Assembly: GCA_029747015.1 (NCBI GenBank)
Contig: JAKOGI010001266.1
Location: 206,642-270,641 of the forward strand
DNA from: Carnegiea gigantea
Lineage: Eukaryota; Streptophyta; Magnoliopsida; Caryophyllales; Cactaceae
DNA length: 64,000 nucleotides
Direction of reading: 5' to 3'
Made by a program: the position numbers and the translations under genes. The notes under the pieces were generated by a model. It worked only from the letters and a program-made list of their open reading frames with translations, was not told where the DNA came from and ran no database searches. This document shows, piece after piece, positions 34,709 through 46,300 of the stretch (its first letter is position 1; the number at the start of each line of letters is the position of its first letter).

Positions 34709-35690
34709 ATGGAATTAGAGCGTGTTAAGGGATCTGAACGACGAGTTCCCCGGCGTAGGGTGCTTGATTTCAATCCCATTGGCATTGCCTACTCTTCTTC
34801 TCATAAGGACCATAAGGATCGAGGTAATTAGGGTAGAGGTCATCCTAGAAATGATCTTATGGACCTTAAAGTTGAGGCACCGGAATTTGACAGCAACCTT
34901 AAATACATTGATTGGGTACAAGCTATTGAGAGGATCATTGCGCTCGAGGAGTACCAGAATGAAAATACCTTAAAGTTGGTCATTCTTAAGTTAAAGGGGT
35001 ATGCCTCCTTGTGGCATGAGACCATGAAGAAGAATAGAGCTAGGGAAACTAAGTCTAAGATCAAGACTTAGTCCAAGCTCAAGAAACACATAGAGAAGAT
35101 GTTCTTACCCCCCTCATACAAGCAAGAGCTCTATCTTAAGATTGGCACCCTTAGCCAAGAGAATGTCGGGGTGGAGGAGTACATTCGAGAATTTGAGCAA
35201 CTCCATATAAGAGTTGATTTGAATGAAGGCAATGAACTTACTATGGCTAGGTTCATCAAAGGACTTTCTCCTAGCATAGCTCACAGGGTGGAACTTCAAC
35301 CCTACTTGTCCTTCAATGACGTTTGCCACCTAGCCATCAAGATCGAGAAATAACTTAAGGATCGAAAGTCCGTTGCAACTCCTTCCACTCATCAACACCA
35401 AGGCACACCTAAGAGTTTCTCTTCCTATAATAGGAGTGACACTACCCCTATATCTATTAAGGCCATTGATAAGGGTAAAGAGATTGCTAGTGAACCTCCA
35501 AAGAGGTTGGAGGAAAAGAAGTGCTTCAAATGCCAAGGTTATGGACACTTCCAAGGGGATTGTCCAAATCGAAGAACCCTCTCTATTAGAGAGGTGGAAG
35601 AGATGAGCTCTGGAGGAAGAGACTAGTGAGGAAGAGTTTGAAGAGGAAGATCACAACATAGTCACTCCGGATGTTGGAGAGCTATTAATG
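34709..35690 (+). pseudogene. B gag, interrupted
   Basis: ATG at 34709 (MELERVKGSER, as in A). A stop comes at about 34829; then LKVEAPEFDSNLKYIDWVQAIERI...LKLKGYASLWHETMKK, a TAG at 35069, FLPPSYKQELYLKIGTLSQ, VEEYIREFEQLHIRV and FIKGLSPSIAHRVELQPYLSF. The nucleocapsid knuckle CFKCQGYGHFQGDC (about 35523-35564) is intact, unlike in A. A frame change occurs near 35605. Compared with A, B keeps Arg/Gln codons where A has stops, and the reverse at other sites, so the copies decayed independently. Confidence 0.85.
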
Positions 35691-36350
35691 ATTCGAAGAC
35701 CCCTCCATGCCAAAGAGGTTCCCTTTGAACCTACTCAAAGGGAGAAAATCTTCCACACTCGATGTACCATTAGAGGCAAAGTGTGTGAGCTTATTATCGA
35801 TGGAGGTAGTTGCACCAATATGGTTTCTATGACTCTCATTGACAAGCTACGAGTCCCCGTGAAGGTGCATCCCACTCCTTGCACTCTTCAATGGCGTAAG
35901 CAAGGAAGCAAGGTAACCATATCTAAACAAGCTCTTATCTCTTTTTCGGTTGGTCCTTATCATGGTGATGTCCTTTGTGATGTTCTTCCTAGGATGCTTG
36001 TCATATATTGCTTGGCCAACCTTGGTTATTTGACAATTATGTGGTGTATGATGGGCATGCCAACACCTATGCCCTTAAGTTCAAGGAACGTAGCCTCACA
36101 TTGACCCCCTTACCACCACCCAAACCTCCTAAAATTAAATCGAGGAAGGGAAGGGAGAAAAGCCTCTACATGAGTGAGATACAGGTGGAGAGAGCCATTA
36201 GTAAGAGTAAGCCCTTATTTGCCTTGCTTTTGGTTAAATCAAACACTAGTGAGGAAGAGAAGCCCTCGCACCCTCTTGCTTAATCACTTTTGAGACAGTT
36301 TGAGGATATTTTCTCCAATGAGTGAGATACAGAGGAATTAACCGCTAAAT
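35691..36350 (+). pseudogene. B protease region, one frame change
   Basis: 35688-36104 contains FHTRCTIRGKVCELIIDGGSCTNMVSMTLIDKL with the protease active site, then ISKQALISFSVGPYHGDVLCDVLP. A shift near 35992 moves into the 36008-36283 frame: GQPWLFDNYVVYDGHANTYALKF and the proline-rich linker LTLTPLPPPKPPKIKS. The motif and linker are the same as in A and typical of plant chromoviruses. Confidence 0.8.
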
Positions 36351-37600
36351 GATCTTTTATCTAGTGCTAGTTTACCCAACAAGTCAGCTTATAGGTGTCA
36401 TCATGATGAGTCAAAAGAGCTCCAAAGACAAGTCTAAGAGTTACTTCATCGTGGATATATTGGGGAGAGTTTGAGTCCTTGCTCGGTTCCCGCTCTTTTA
36501 GTGCCTAAGAAAGATGGTACATGGCATATGTGTGTGGATTCTATGGCCATCAACAATATCACCGTCAAGTACTGGGTTCTTATCCCACGATTGGATGACA
36601 TGCTTGATGAGTTGTATAGGTCCTACGTCTTTTCCAAGATTGACCTTTAGAGTGATTATCATCAAATCCAAATAGAGGAAGGAGATGAGTGAAAAACAGC
36701 CTTTAAGACTAAATGTGGGTCATATGAATAGCTAGTAATGGCCTTTGGTCTTTCTAATGCCCTGAGTACCATCATGAGGCTCATGAATGAAGTCTTGAGG
36801 TCATTCATTGGGAAGTTTGTTGTGGTATACTTTGATGAAATCTTGGTGTATAGCCAAGATGAGCCATCTCATACAGAGCACCTCACTCAAGTGTTCCAAG
36901 CCTTGAGGCAACAAGCTCTATATGCTAAACTTGAGAACTGTGATTTGTTTACTCCTCAAGTTGTCTTCCTTGAGTATGCTGTCTCATGTGAGGGAATCCA
37001 AGTTGATGAAATTAAGGTTGAGGCTATCAGGAGTTGGTCCATTCCTACAACCATCACAGAATCCGTAGCTTTCATGGGTTGACTTCTTTCTATCATCGGT
37101 TCATCAAGGATTTTAGCTCCATTATGGCTCTCTTGATCGAGTGCATGAAGAAGGGTACCTTTGAGTGGACAAAGGCCGCCCAAGGGGCTTTGAATCCATT
37201 AAGGGGAGGCTTTGTTTGGCCTCTATCTTGGCCCTACCTAATTTTGAGCTCTTCTTTGAAGTTGAATGTGATGTTAGTGGAGTAGGATTGGTGCGATTCT
37301 CACTCAAGCCAAGCGCCCTCTTGCCTACTTTAGTGAGAAGTTGAATGGTTTAAGACTTAATTACTCCGCTTATAATAAGGTGTTCTATGCCATTATTAAG
37401 GCTTTGGAATATTGGAATCATTACCTTAAGCCCAAGCCTTTTGCACTGCATTCGGATCATAAGGATTTGTCCATCAATGGTCAACACAAGTTGAATAAAA
37501 GGCATACTAAGTGGGTTGAATTCCTCCAATCCTTCACTTTCTCTTGCAAGCATAAGAATGGAAAAGAGAATGTGGTTGCCGATACCTTATCACGAAGATT
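36351..37600 (+). pseudogene. B reverse transcriptase and RNase H, interrupted; active site altered
   Basis: RT begins near 36420 ([41 protein letters not shown] across stops). 36738-37082 holds MAFGLSNALSTIMRLMNEVL and the box VVYFDEILVYSQ (36828-36839), where the second Asp of YFDD is Glu. RNase H is spread over frames to 37600: a [15 protein letters not shown] first part, [36 protein letters not shown] and [13 protein letters not shown]. The Asp-to-Glu change together with several stops makes the enzyme non-functional. Confidence 0.8.
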
Positions 37601-38869
37601 TGCTCTCCTATTGGTCCTAGAGGCCAAGGGTCTTGGCTTCCATTCCATCAAGACCTTGTACATAGAAAATGAAGACTTCAAGATGGTGGTTAAAGATCCC
37701 TCTACCTATGGCACTTATACCTTGGGAGAAGGTTTCCTCTTCAAGGGAAATAAGTTATGTATCCCCAAGAGTCTTCTAAGGGACTTGATTGTCAAGGAGA
37801 CTCATGAAGGAGCCTTAACCGGTCATTTTGGTATCAACAAGAACCTTGAAATCCTTAAGGAGCGCTATTAGCCCAAGATGGATGGGCATGTCCACAAGGT
37901 AATCTCAAGGTGTGCCATTTGTCATATGGCTATGAATCACTTCTGCCAAGGCCTTTATAACCCTCTTTCAATTCCTTTAAGCCCTTGGGATAACCTTAGT
38001 ATGGACTTCATAATGGTCCTTCCATGAACCCCTCGAGGGAAGGATGCGATCATGGTAGTTGTTGATCAGTTCCCTAAGATGGCACATTTTGTTGCTTGCC
38101 ATAAGTGTGATAAAGCTACACATATTGCTTCCAAGAAATTGGGAGGCTTCATGGGATTCTAAGGACTATCGTATCGGATAGACATACCTAGTTCTTATCA
38201 CACTTTGGATAAGTCTATAGAGGCTAGTGGAGACTAAGCTCTTTTTAGCACAACTTGCCACCTGCAAACTAATGGATGAACGGAAGTGACCAACCGCACA
38301 CTCACTACCATGTTGAGAGGTGTGGTGAGTAAGAGCTTAAGAGATTAGGACACCAAGCTTCCCCATGCGGAATTTGCCCACAATCGGGCTCTTTCTTATG
38401 CTACTTCTCATTCACCCTTTGAGTTATGCTATGGCCTCAACCCTCTTACCCCTCTTGATCTCATTCCCATTCCTGGAGAGTCTAAAGTGAGTTTTGAAAC
38501 TGAGGAAAGGGCTAAAGCTATGAAGAAACTACATGAGCAAAGGAAAGATCAAATTCAGACGGTAAATGAGAAATACAAGACTAAGGCCAATAAGAATCGA
38601 ACTCATCTTGAGTTTAAACTGGGAGATCTTGTATGGCTATATTTGAGGAAGGAGAGGTTCCCTTCAAGTAAGGAAAGCAAGCTTATGGCAAGGGGAGATG
38701 GCCCTTACAAGATCGTGTCCAAAGTGGGAGACAATGCCTACAAGATAGAGCTTCCGGGTGACATGAACATCTCTACCACTTTCAACGTTGGAGACCTCAC
38801 TCGCTACATTGGGGATGAAGATGAGGACATTGGAGAGTTGAGGGCAAATCCTCTTCAAGGAGGGGAGGT
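37601..38869 (+). pseudogene. B integrase, interrupted, frame continuing into the 3' LTR
   Basis: 37601-37871 is the linker with [21 protein letters not shown] before the zinc-binding part (37872-38000, across stops). The catalytic core (LSMDFIMVLP, IVSDRHT and the EVTNRTLTTML stretch with the Glu) lies at about 37990-38330 with stops and a deletion. The C-terminal domain is open from 38487: FKLGDLVWLYLRKERFP, GDGPYKIVSKVGDNAYKIELPGD, FNVGDLTRYIGDEDEDIGELRANPL. This frame crosses the LTR border at 38870 and stays open to 39053, about 60 codons into the LTR. Confidence 0.8.
38854..38869 (+). other. B polypurine tract
   Basis: AAGGAGGGGAGGT just before TGATGC of the 3' LTR; it also encodes the GGEV residues of the integrase frame. 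Confidence 0.75.
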
Positions 38870-39922
38870 TGATGCGGAGCAAACCATGAAGCCTAACCTC
38901 CTAATCAATATTAAGGCTTGGATTCAATTTGGGCCCTTGGCCACCATGAGGGTGGTAACCAAGTGCTTAGCTCTTCTAAGTTCTTGTTGGTTTGGGAGCT
39001 TTAAGGACCCCCAAAATAAGCTTAGGAAGGTGGCATGGCACTTTGTAGCCTAAATAAGGAGCCTAGCTATTTTATCTCCAAGGTACCTATTTTATCTTAC
39101 TTCCTTGTTCTGGGCATAACGTTTGGCCTGAATTTTAGCTTATTTTTGGCTAGGTAAATGGGATCTATTTTGGGTAAATTTTACATGGATGGATATTTCG
39201 GATGTTTGTTTTCCAACAAGCCCAAGAGCATCATCAAATTCCATGAATCGAGCAAGTTATAAGGTTTTAACTGAGGCATGGTCCGTCCAGGTCTGGAGGT
39301 CCACGTTTTTACTGAAGGATTTATTTGGGTCATCAAATAGGGGTATTAAGGGTCTAAACTTGGTGGGTAGCTAATAAACTCTTCTAGAAGGCTCCCATAA
39401 AAATTTCCACCTTGATCGCCTCCATTGGTATAGGTGAATGACATCACCAATGGGATGGAATGTGCAGCTAAATTCCAGCACACAATATCCCCTATTGGTC
39501 CCCCTTTCATTGCACAATTAGCTTGTATTTCATTAGACAAAATCCTTGTAATGCTATTGGCCAGTACTAAGCTTAGAGGAGGGCATATCTTGCTATTTAA
39601 TTTCTCATCTCTTGTATTACATTCAGCTTTGATGATTATGAATGAGTGAAAGGGCTAGTTTCTCATTCAAAATCTCTTAATCTTTATCTCTTATTAGAGT
39701 GGTGATTTAGAGTCATCCCTTTATATTAATCCTTGGTGCTTAGGCTTTAGGGGATTAATTGGTGGTTTGTTTATCTTGGTGTTCTTGCAATAATCAAAGA
39801 GTTCCCTCTTGATTTTGGATTTTCTCCATTTGGGTGTTCTAGAGGCGTTCACATTATTGAGTCTTCATTGGATGATTAAGCCTATACTTGGCCAAATGGA
39901 TTTCTAATCTAGATCTGATTCA
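38870..39922 (+). repeat. B 3' LTR (1053 bp)
   Basis: Starts TGATGCGGAGCAAACC and ends AGATCTGATTCA. Followed directly by GTTAG. Confidence 0.9.
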
Positions 39923-39927
39923 GTTAG
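39923..39927. repeat. right target-site duplication of element B
   Basis: GTTAG, partner of 33000-33004. Confidence 0.9.
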
Positions 39928-40900
39928 TCAATTAAATTGCATATTTGACACTATAGCCACTCACCAGAAGATGATGGAGAAACAAATTGCCCAGATTGCA
40001 TAGGAGGTGAGCCATTTATCTGGGCCCAAGGGGCATCTAAGAGGTCAAGTTGAGACCAACCTCAAAGGTGAGATGAATGCCATTACATCGCGGAATGGCA
40101 AAGAGTTACAGAGTCCGTAGAAGATTATAAAGGAGGACAGGAGGGAGGTTGACAATGAGGAAGATGTTAAGGAGGTCCCCATTGAGACTCCAAGTGAGAG
40201 GGTCCATACTGAAGGGATGAAGGAGGTTCGAGCTGAGCACGTTTCACCTCCAGTGAAGCGTCTCAAGCATCACATTCTGTATCGCCAAGGGCTACTGAAG
40301 CCTAATGAGGAGCACCAGTGTGGGAAGTTCCTCGAGATGCTAAAGAAGTTTCAAATCAACATTCCCTTCGTGAAGGCTATCACAGACATGCCTTCCTATG
40401 CTAAATTTATGAAGGATTTGCTATCCAACAAAGGGAAGTTGCTTGAGAATGCTATAATATCTCTCATTGAGGAGTGCAGTGCTATCATTCAGAACAAGCT
40501 GCCTTCTAAGCTTTCAGTTCCAGGAAGCTTTTATATCCCTTCTTTAGTTTGGGATGTTACTATCAGCAGGGCACTATGCGATCTTGGGCTAGCGTGAGCC
40601 TCATACCCTATTCCATATGTAAGAAGCTATAAGTGGGGGACCTGAAACCCACCACCATCTCGTTGCAGCTAGCTTATGGATCCGTTAAGTACCCTATGGG
40701 TATTCTTGAGGATGTCCCAGTGTAAATGGGTAAGTTCTTCATCCCATGTGATTTTGATGTTGTGGAGATGGAGGAATCCCACATCCCAATGGTCCTTGGG
40801 AGACCCTTTTTAGCTACTGTGAGAGCGATGATAGATGTGAAGAATGGTAAGCTCTCTCTTCAAGTGGGGGATGAGAAAGTGGAATTCAGCTTACCATAAT
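39928..40900 (+). pseudogene. C gag end and protease, several stops
   Basis: It resumes C gag after B (HQKMMEKQIAQIA, then GEMNAITSRNGKELQSP). The frame 40217-40597 has the gag-protease linker CGKFLEMLKKFQINIPFVKA and LSVPGSFYIPSLVWDVTISRALCDLG, the beginning of the Athila-type protease active site. Stops follow at once, then ISLQLAYGSVKYPMGILEDVPV, MVLGRPFLATVRAMIDVKNGKL and FSLP. EH has the same protein at 61568-60810. Many stop codons stand where EH has Gln or Arg. Confidence 0.8.
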
Positions 40901-42240
40901 CCATGGCCTCTCCCAATCCATGTGACTGGTGCTGCAGAGTTGACGTGGTAGAGAGAGCACTTAATCAGGAGGCCAAGACTTGCCATTATGTGAGGGATCC
41001 ACTAGAGGCTGCATTGATCAGCTACTATGTGATCGGCTCCTATTCGAGAGAAAAGGAGGAGTATACTGGGCTCCTCAATGAGTTCATTGCCTACACGCAT
41101 TAGCAGAATCCTAAGAAAGTCCTTAATATGGTGGAATTCACCTCGAAAGAGTAGGAAAAGTGCCCATCAAAGGTAGAGTTAAAGCCTGTACCTTCCCGTC
41201 TAAGGTATGAGTTTCTTGACTCCGCTCATGTGTTCCCTGTTATTATTAGTGCTCAACTGGATGGCCTCCAATTGGAAAAATTGTTGGATGTGCTTCGAAA
41301 GCATAGGGGCGCCATTAGTTATAGTATTGATGATATTAAAGGACTTAGTCCTTCATTCTGCATGCATCGCATCTTTCTTGAAGAAGGTCATCGACCCTCC
41401 TAACAACCTCAGTGCTATTTAAATCCTAATGTGTAAGAGGTTATGAAAAAGGAGGTTGTCAAACTACTTGATGCTGGGATCATCTATCTTATCTCTAACA
41501 GTGAATAGTTGAGTCCAGTTCTGGTAGTTCCCTAAAAGGGCAGGATGATCATCATTAAGAATGAGTGTGACGAGCTCATCTCAACTAGGACTGTGACCAG
41601 GTGATGAATGTGCATTAATTATCATAGATTGAATCAAGCCATCCGAAAAGATCATTTCCTCTTGCTTTCATTGATCAAATGTTGGAAAGTTTGGCAAGGT
41701 ATTCCTTCTTTTGTTATTTAGATGTATATTTTGGTTTTTTTCAGATTCCTACCCATCTCGAGGACCAGGAGAAGATGACATTCACATACGCCTATGGAAC
41801 CTTCGCTTATTAAAGAATGCCTTTCGTGTTATGCAATGCCCCTGACACTTTCTAGCGGTGTATGACTGCGATTTTTTCTGATCTCATCGAGAACATCATA
41901 GAGGTGTACATGGATAACTTCTCCATCTATGGGGGTACCTTTGACTTGTGTTTAGAAAATCTAACAAGGGTACTCCAAAGATGCGAGGAAGTCAACCCAA
42001 TATTGAATTAGGAAAAATGCCATTCATGGTATAAGATGGGGTAGTACTAGATCATGTTATCTCTACTAGGGGCATCGAAGTAGACGAGGCTAAGGTGGAG
42101 GTTATTGAGTGGTTGTCCCCTCCTACTTAAGTGAAAGGTATGCGGAGCTTCGTTGGTCATACGGGATTCTATCGCCGCTTCATCAAGGACTTCTCCAAGA
42201 TTGCCAAACCTCTAACCCAGCTTTTAGCCTAGGATGCCCC
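40901..42240 (+). pseudogene. C linker and reverse transcriptase, broken; YMDD changed to YMDN
   Basis: 40903-41103 (EALISYYVIGSYSREKEEYTGLLNEFIAYTH) is the segment that in EH is cut by block C itself. The pre-RT linker follows (VELKPVPSRLRYEFLDS, LEKLLDVLRKHRG). RT appears in pieces to about 42240: FLDVYFGFFQIP-like sequence, MPFVLCNAPDTF, then the active-site box EVYMDNFSIYGGTF at 41901-41940, where the second Asp codon is Asn, then VSTRGIEVDEAKVEVIEWLSPPT and [24 protein letters not shown] would be dead from the YMDN change alone. Confidence 0.8.
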
Positions 42241-44060
42241 ATTTGTGTTTACTGATGAGTGCCATGAAGCTTTTTGTAGGATTAAGCAGGCACTGATATC
42301 TGTCTCCATCATCCAACCGCCAGACTAGAGTCTCCTATTCAAGATTATGAGCGATGCCAGTGACCATGCAGTGGGGGCAGTCTTAGGGTAGAGAAGAAAC
42401 AAAAAGCCAGTGGTGATCTATCATGTTAGTAGGACACTGGATAAGGCTTAGTAGAGTTATACAATGACTAAGAAGGAGTTTCTTGCGGTTGTGTACACAA
42501 TGGAGAAGTTTTGAACTTATCTCTTCTGCTCCAAGATCATTGTGTAAACTAACCATTCTACACTTAAGCATCTCCTTGAGAAGAAGGACACGAAGCCTCG
42601 CCTCATCCAGTGGATATTACTCCTTTAGCAGTTCGATCTGGACATCAAGGATAAGGTGGGAGCAGAAAACATCATTGCTGATCATCTCTCCAGGTTCATT
42701 GTTGAGAGCCACGATGCCCCTATCAATGATGCTTTCCTGATGAGCATCTCATGGCTATCTCTACGGAGCAAGCCCCATAGTTCGCCGACTTTGCAAACTT
42801 TTTAGCATTGGGGATCCTACCCTATGATCTCTCCTCCCACTAAAAAAAAAAGTTCTTCCACGATGTCAATCACTACTTTTGGGAGGAGCCTTTCCTTTAC
42901 AAGTTATGTAAGGATGGGATTTACCGACGCTGCTTACCTGAAGAGGAGACTCAGAGCGTGATTTCTCTTTGCCATGACTCTTTATGTGAAGGACATGCTA
43001 GCACCTCTAAGACTGCCGTGAAGGTCCTCCAAGTTGGGTTCTTTTGGCCCCCATTATTCAAAGATGTTCACACTTATGTCTGCTCCTGTAATCGTTACCA
43101 ACGAATGGGTAATTTATCTAGAAAGAATGAGATACCCATCAACTTCATCCTTCAAGTTAAGATCTTCGATATTTGGGGCATTGACTTCATTGGCCCCTTC
43201 CCATCCTCAAGGGTTAATGAGTATATCTTGGTCGCGGTGGATTACGCCTCCGAGTAGGTGGGGGTCATGGCTAGCCCTACTAATAACTCAAGAGTTGTGG
43301 CCAAGCTATTCAAGAGGATTGTTTTTTCTCGTTTTGGAGTCCCGAGGGTGGTTATCGGTGATAACAGGGCGCACTCCATTAAAAAGAAACTCGAGGCTTT
43401 ACTGAAGAAATATGGAGTGCATTACAAGTATGGACTAGGCTACGGACCCTTAGATAAGTGGCCAAGTCGAGATCTCTGAATAGAAAATCAAGTCAATTTT
43501 GGAGAAGATGGTTGTGTAATCTTGTAAATATTGATCGGACAAACTTGATGACGCCCTCTAGGCTTACCGGACCGCATTCAAAACTCCAATCAGGACCACT
43601 CCGTTCCGGTTAGTTTATGGTAAACCATGCCACCTCCTCTTGGAGCTAGAGCAAAAGGCCTACTAGGCCATCAAACATTTGAACTTTGATTTGAAATTCG
43701 TGGGATAGAGAACATTGCTCCAATTGAACGAACTTAAGGAAATCCATTCGGATGCCTATGAAAGTTCTAGAATTTATAATGAGCGAACGAAGCGGTGGCA
43801 CGACAAGTTCATCAACTGTCGTAAATTTTAGGAAGGTGACTCTGTTCTCCTATTCAATTCTCGCTTGAAGCTCTTCCCAGGGAAGCTTTGTTCTAGATGG
43901 TTCGACCCTTTTAAGGTGTTTAAAGTGTATCCATACGGACACCACCAGCTCACTTAAGGTGAACGGGTCTCGATTGAAGCACTATATTACTGGTGAATCG
44001 CTGGAGTGGAAGGTCACTTATACCCTCCCTGATATTTCTTCCTCTTAGAGGACCTTTACG
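42241..44060 (+). pseudogene. C RNase H and integrase, broken
   Basis: RNase H fragments run from about 42240 to 42790 (MSDASDHAVGAVLG, KEFLAVVYTMEKF, YTNHSTLKHLLEKKDTKP, AENIIADHLSRF across frames). Integrase begins near 42900: 42958-43257 has the zinc-binding part (HDSLCEGHASTSKTAVKVLQ, CSCNRYQRMGNLS) and the first catalytic Asp in GIDFIGPFPSSR. 43258-43479 has VIGDNRAHSIKKKLEALLKKYGVHYK with the second Asp. The C-terminal domain lies at about 43690-44050 ([16 protein letters not shown] and a [15 protein letters not shown] phrase). The hairpin follows 20-30 bases later. Confidence 0.8.
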
Positions 44061-44081
44061 GTGAAGCTCGGGACGTAAAAC

Positions 44082-44110
44082 AAGCGCTTTTTGGGAGGCA
44101 ACCCAAGCTT
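44082..44110 (+). other. conserved post-pol hairpin, C copy
   Basis: AAGCGCTTT, T-TTGGG, loop AGGCAA, CCCAA-G, CTT. It differs from the EH copy at one base, the closing pair (T-G instead of C-G). Outer AAGC (44082-44085) and GCTT (44107-44110) can pair. Confidence 0.7.
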
Positions 44111-44936
44111 TTTCATTTCTTTCAAAGAAAAAAAAAGAAAAAAAACAAATAAAAAAAGAAAGAAATGCAAAGATATAACCAAAAAAAAGAAGCGAGAGCA
44201 AAGAAAAATAGAGGAGATGGAAAAAAAGGTGGTGGAGCATGATTTGGGGCTTCTTTTAGTGAAAAATAGTGTCCTTGGGAAGTATGCCATGATTCTTTAG
44301 GCGCACGGCTGCGCAATAGTGATACACAACCATGTTGTAGGACCTAAAGCTACGCACGGTTTGACACATGGCCGTGCACCTTGACCAGGCACGCCTGGCC
44401 AGAAACGAGGGGACGCACGGGCGGCCGTGCGTTGGGGCACGACCATGCTCCCCATATTTTCCACTTTTCCTTGATCAACCCTCACTCAACTTCACTCACC
44501 TCTTTCACTCTCTCTCTCTTTCCCTCGTGACCTCTCCTGTTCTCCACCCCTCTCTTGCCACCTTGTCGGCCGTTATTCCGCTTCCCAGCCATCGTTCTCC
44601 TCACCGGCGTCCCTTTCTCTCTCTCTCTTGCCCTTTGTCTCTTTATCTCTCCCTCTCTCTAGCCCTTCATCCCAAACCCCCCCACTCGCCCTCTCTCTTT
44701 CTCTGCTAGCCTGACCGGCGCCACCACCACTCCCTCAACGCCATCCACCGCTATTCCCCCTCTACTGCCACCGGTGTCCGCCTCGCCCCATAGCCCTTCC
44801 CCCAAAACGCACCTCAAACGCCACACCCCATAACCCTAGCTTTCAAGTGATTCAATTTTTGGGATCTAAGTGTTGTTTTGTTGTCTTCTTTGTTGCAATT
44901 TGATGCCTAATTGCTTTATTTAAGCTTTATTTCCAG
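44111..44936 (+). other. C spacer after the hairpin: A-rich run, GC palindromes, CT-rich run
   Basis: 44120-44230 is A/G-rich. 44301-44450 carries GCGCACGGCTGCGC, ACGCACGGTTTGAC, ATGGCCGTGCACC, CGGGCGGCCGTGCG and GGGCACGACCATGC. 44490-44830 is C/T-rich with repeated CTCTCTCT. The long chance frames here are compositional and show no motif. It corresponds to 23641-24209 in EH. Confidence 0.55.
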
Positions 44937-46300
44937 TGAATCAAGGTGAGTTTGGGTGTTTTGGCTCCTTCTCCGCTCGATTGGCTCCCAAGAAGCATTT
45001 GAAGTCTACCGATGCCTCCACTAGCCGGGCCCAAGCGGCCCAAGGTAACTCCTCGATCCCCCATGTGATTAACAAGTATAATATTTTGTCTTTGTGGATG
45101 CCCAACATGCTTCTCATTATGATACAATAGTAAGTAGGAAGATTTGCGCTCCCAATTATCTGGATGTGGACATGATTTCTACTTTATATCTTTATGATGA
45201 TTTGCAGTTTTTGTTGTGTAACCTTGGTTGGGAGAATTTTGTGGCATTCGAAGAGCACGTCTATAAACGACTTGCTTGGGAGTTCAAGAGCTCCTTGATT
45301 GCAGACCTTGACCGCAGGTTAAAGGATATATATGATTTAGGTTGTTTAACCAAACTCATGAAATGCGCCTTGCCCGATTCAATGAGTTGTTACATTTGCC
45401 AACCTTCGGTGCTATTTCCCTTGCCCATGTGGAACATACACCCAATAGTTTCTGGACTACTGGACCACTCTCACCTGTTCGGGGCGGAGGTATGAGGCGC
45501 TATCCACCAAGGCTATATGGATTTCCAATCCTGTGCTTCGTTATCTCCAACGTCTTACTGCCAACCATGTCTTTCCCCAAGTCGATAGTCAAAATGGGGT
45601 TAGAGTCGGTGAGCTCTTCATTCTTTAGGCGGCCTTGTATAGGAAGGCCGCTAATATTAGTTCTTTCTTAGCCGACCACCTCGATGAGCATGCTAAATCC
45701 ACTAAGGTGGTTATTGGTGGGGCTAGCACTATCACAACCTTGGCCAAAGCCTTAGGATATGGCACCCAGGATGATGCTTTGAGCATTTTATACTGCCCGG
45801 GATGCATTGATCTAATCACATGCATCAACATAAAACTTTTCAAAGCGCTCAATGGCGGTCAGCTGTGGCTAAACCACCATGGTCATGCTCTTTTTGCCTT
45901 ACCCAACCAAGCTAAGACCACCATCACTCCCCTTTCTAGCCTTGCTTATAACGATGGTGAGGATGGTAAGTCTGCGAGCGAGTTAGATGGCGGTGGTGAT
46001 GATGGGAGTGATGACAATGTCGAGGAGGTCCCTCGAGGCCAGAGTGGTAGGAGGCGGGCTCTTGCAAGTTGGCAGCTCTGGCACTGCTGCTGCTATTTCT
46101 TCTAGGGTCGTGGGTCCCTCCATGTTTCAGACGGTTCTCGACCATCTTGATTAGCTGCAAGTCCAAGACTATGAGATCCTACGCAACCAGTAGAACATGG
46201 CTCACTTAGTTTACTATGCATATGAGTAGCATCAGTGGTCTTACCCGCCACCTAATTGGCGACCTAGCAGCCCTCAGGGCCTACTGATTGATGCACCGTG
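44937..46300 (+). pseudogene. C env-position ORF, frameshifted
   Basis: This is the post-pol protein of the Athila-like element, function unknown. 44936-45130 encodes an N-terminal basic, Ser-rich part; 45094-45495 the central domain (YDDLQFLLCNLGWENFVAFEEHVYKRLAWEFKSSL); then, after frame changes, MRLARFNELLHLPT and LADHLDEHAKSTKVVIGGASTITTLAKALGYG (45635-46105). The tail is acidic (DGGGDDGSDDNVEEV). It lines up with the two EH pieces at 23640-23095 and 16254-15030. The W..F...V...L..EF pattern is that of the 'putative plant transposon protein' domain. I see no transmembrane segment, so envelope function is not supported by this copy. Confidence 0.65.

Larger units (their letters stand above)
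33005..39922 (+). mobile_element. B: chromovirus-type Ty3/gypsy element, same family as A
   Basis: Complete structure: LTR 33005-34061, initiator tRNA-Met primer site, leader with GC palindromes, gag, protease, RT, RNase H, integrase, polypurine tract, LTR 38870-39922, with a perfect 5-bp target duplication. Coding regions are interrupted by many stops but are longer than in A, especially RT, where A has a deletion. LTRs differ at many sites. It is inserted in C gag in the same orientation as C. Confidence 0.9.

Noticed and set aside
44100..44320. Lysine- and phenylalanine-rich frames on both strands
   Set aside because: Caused by the A-rich run after the post-pol hairpin; no domain.
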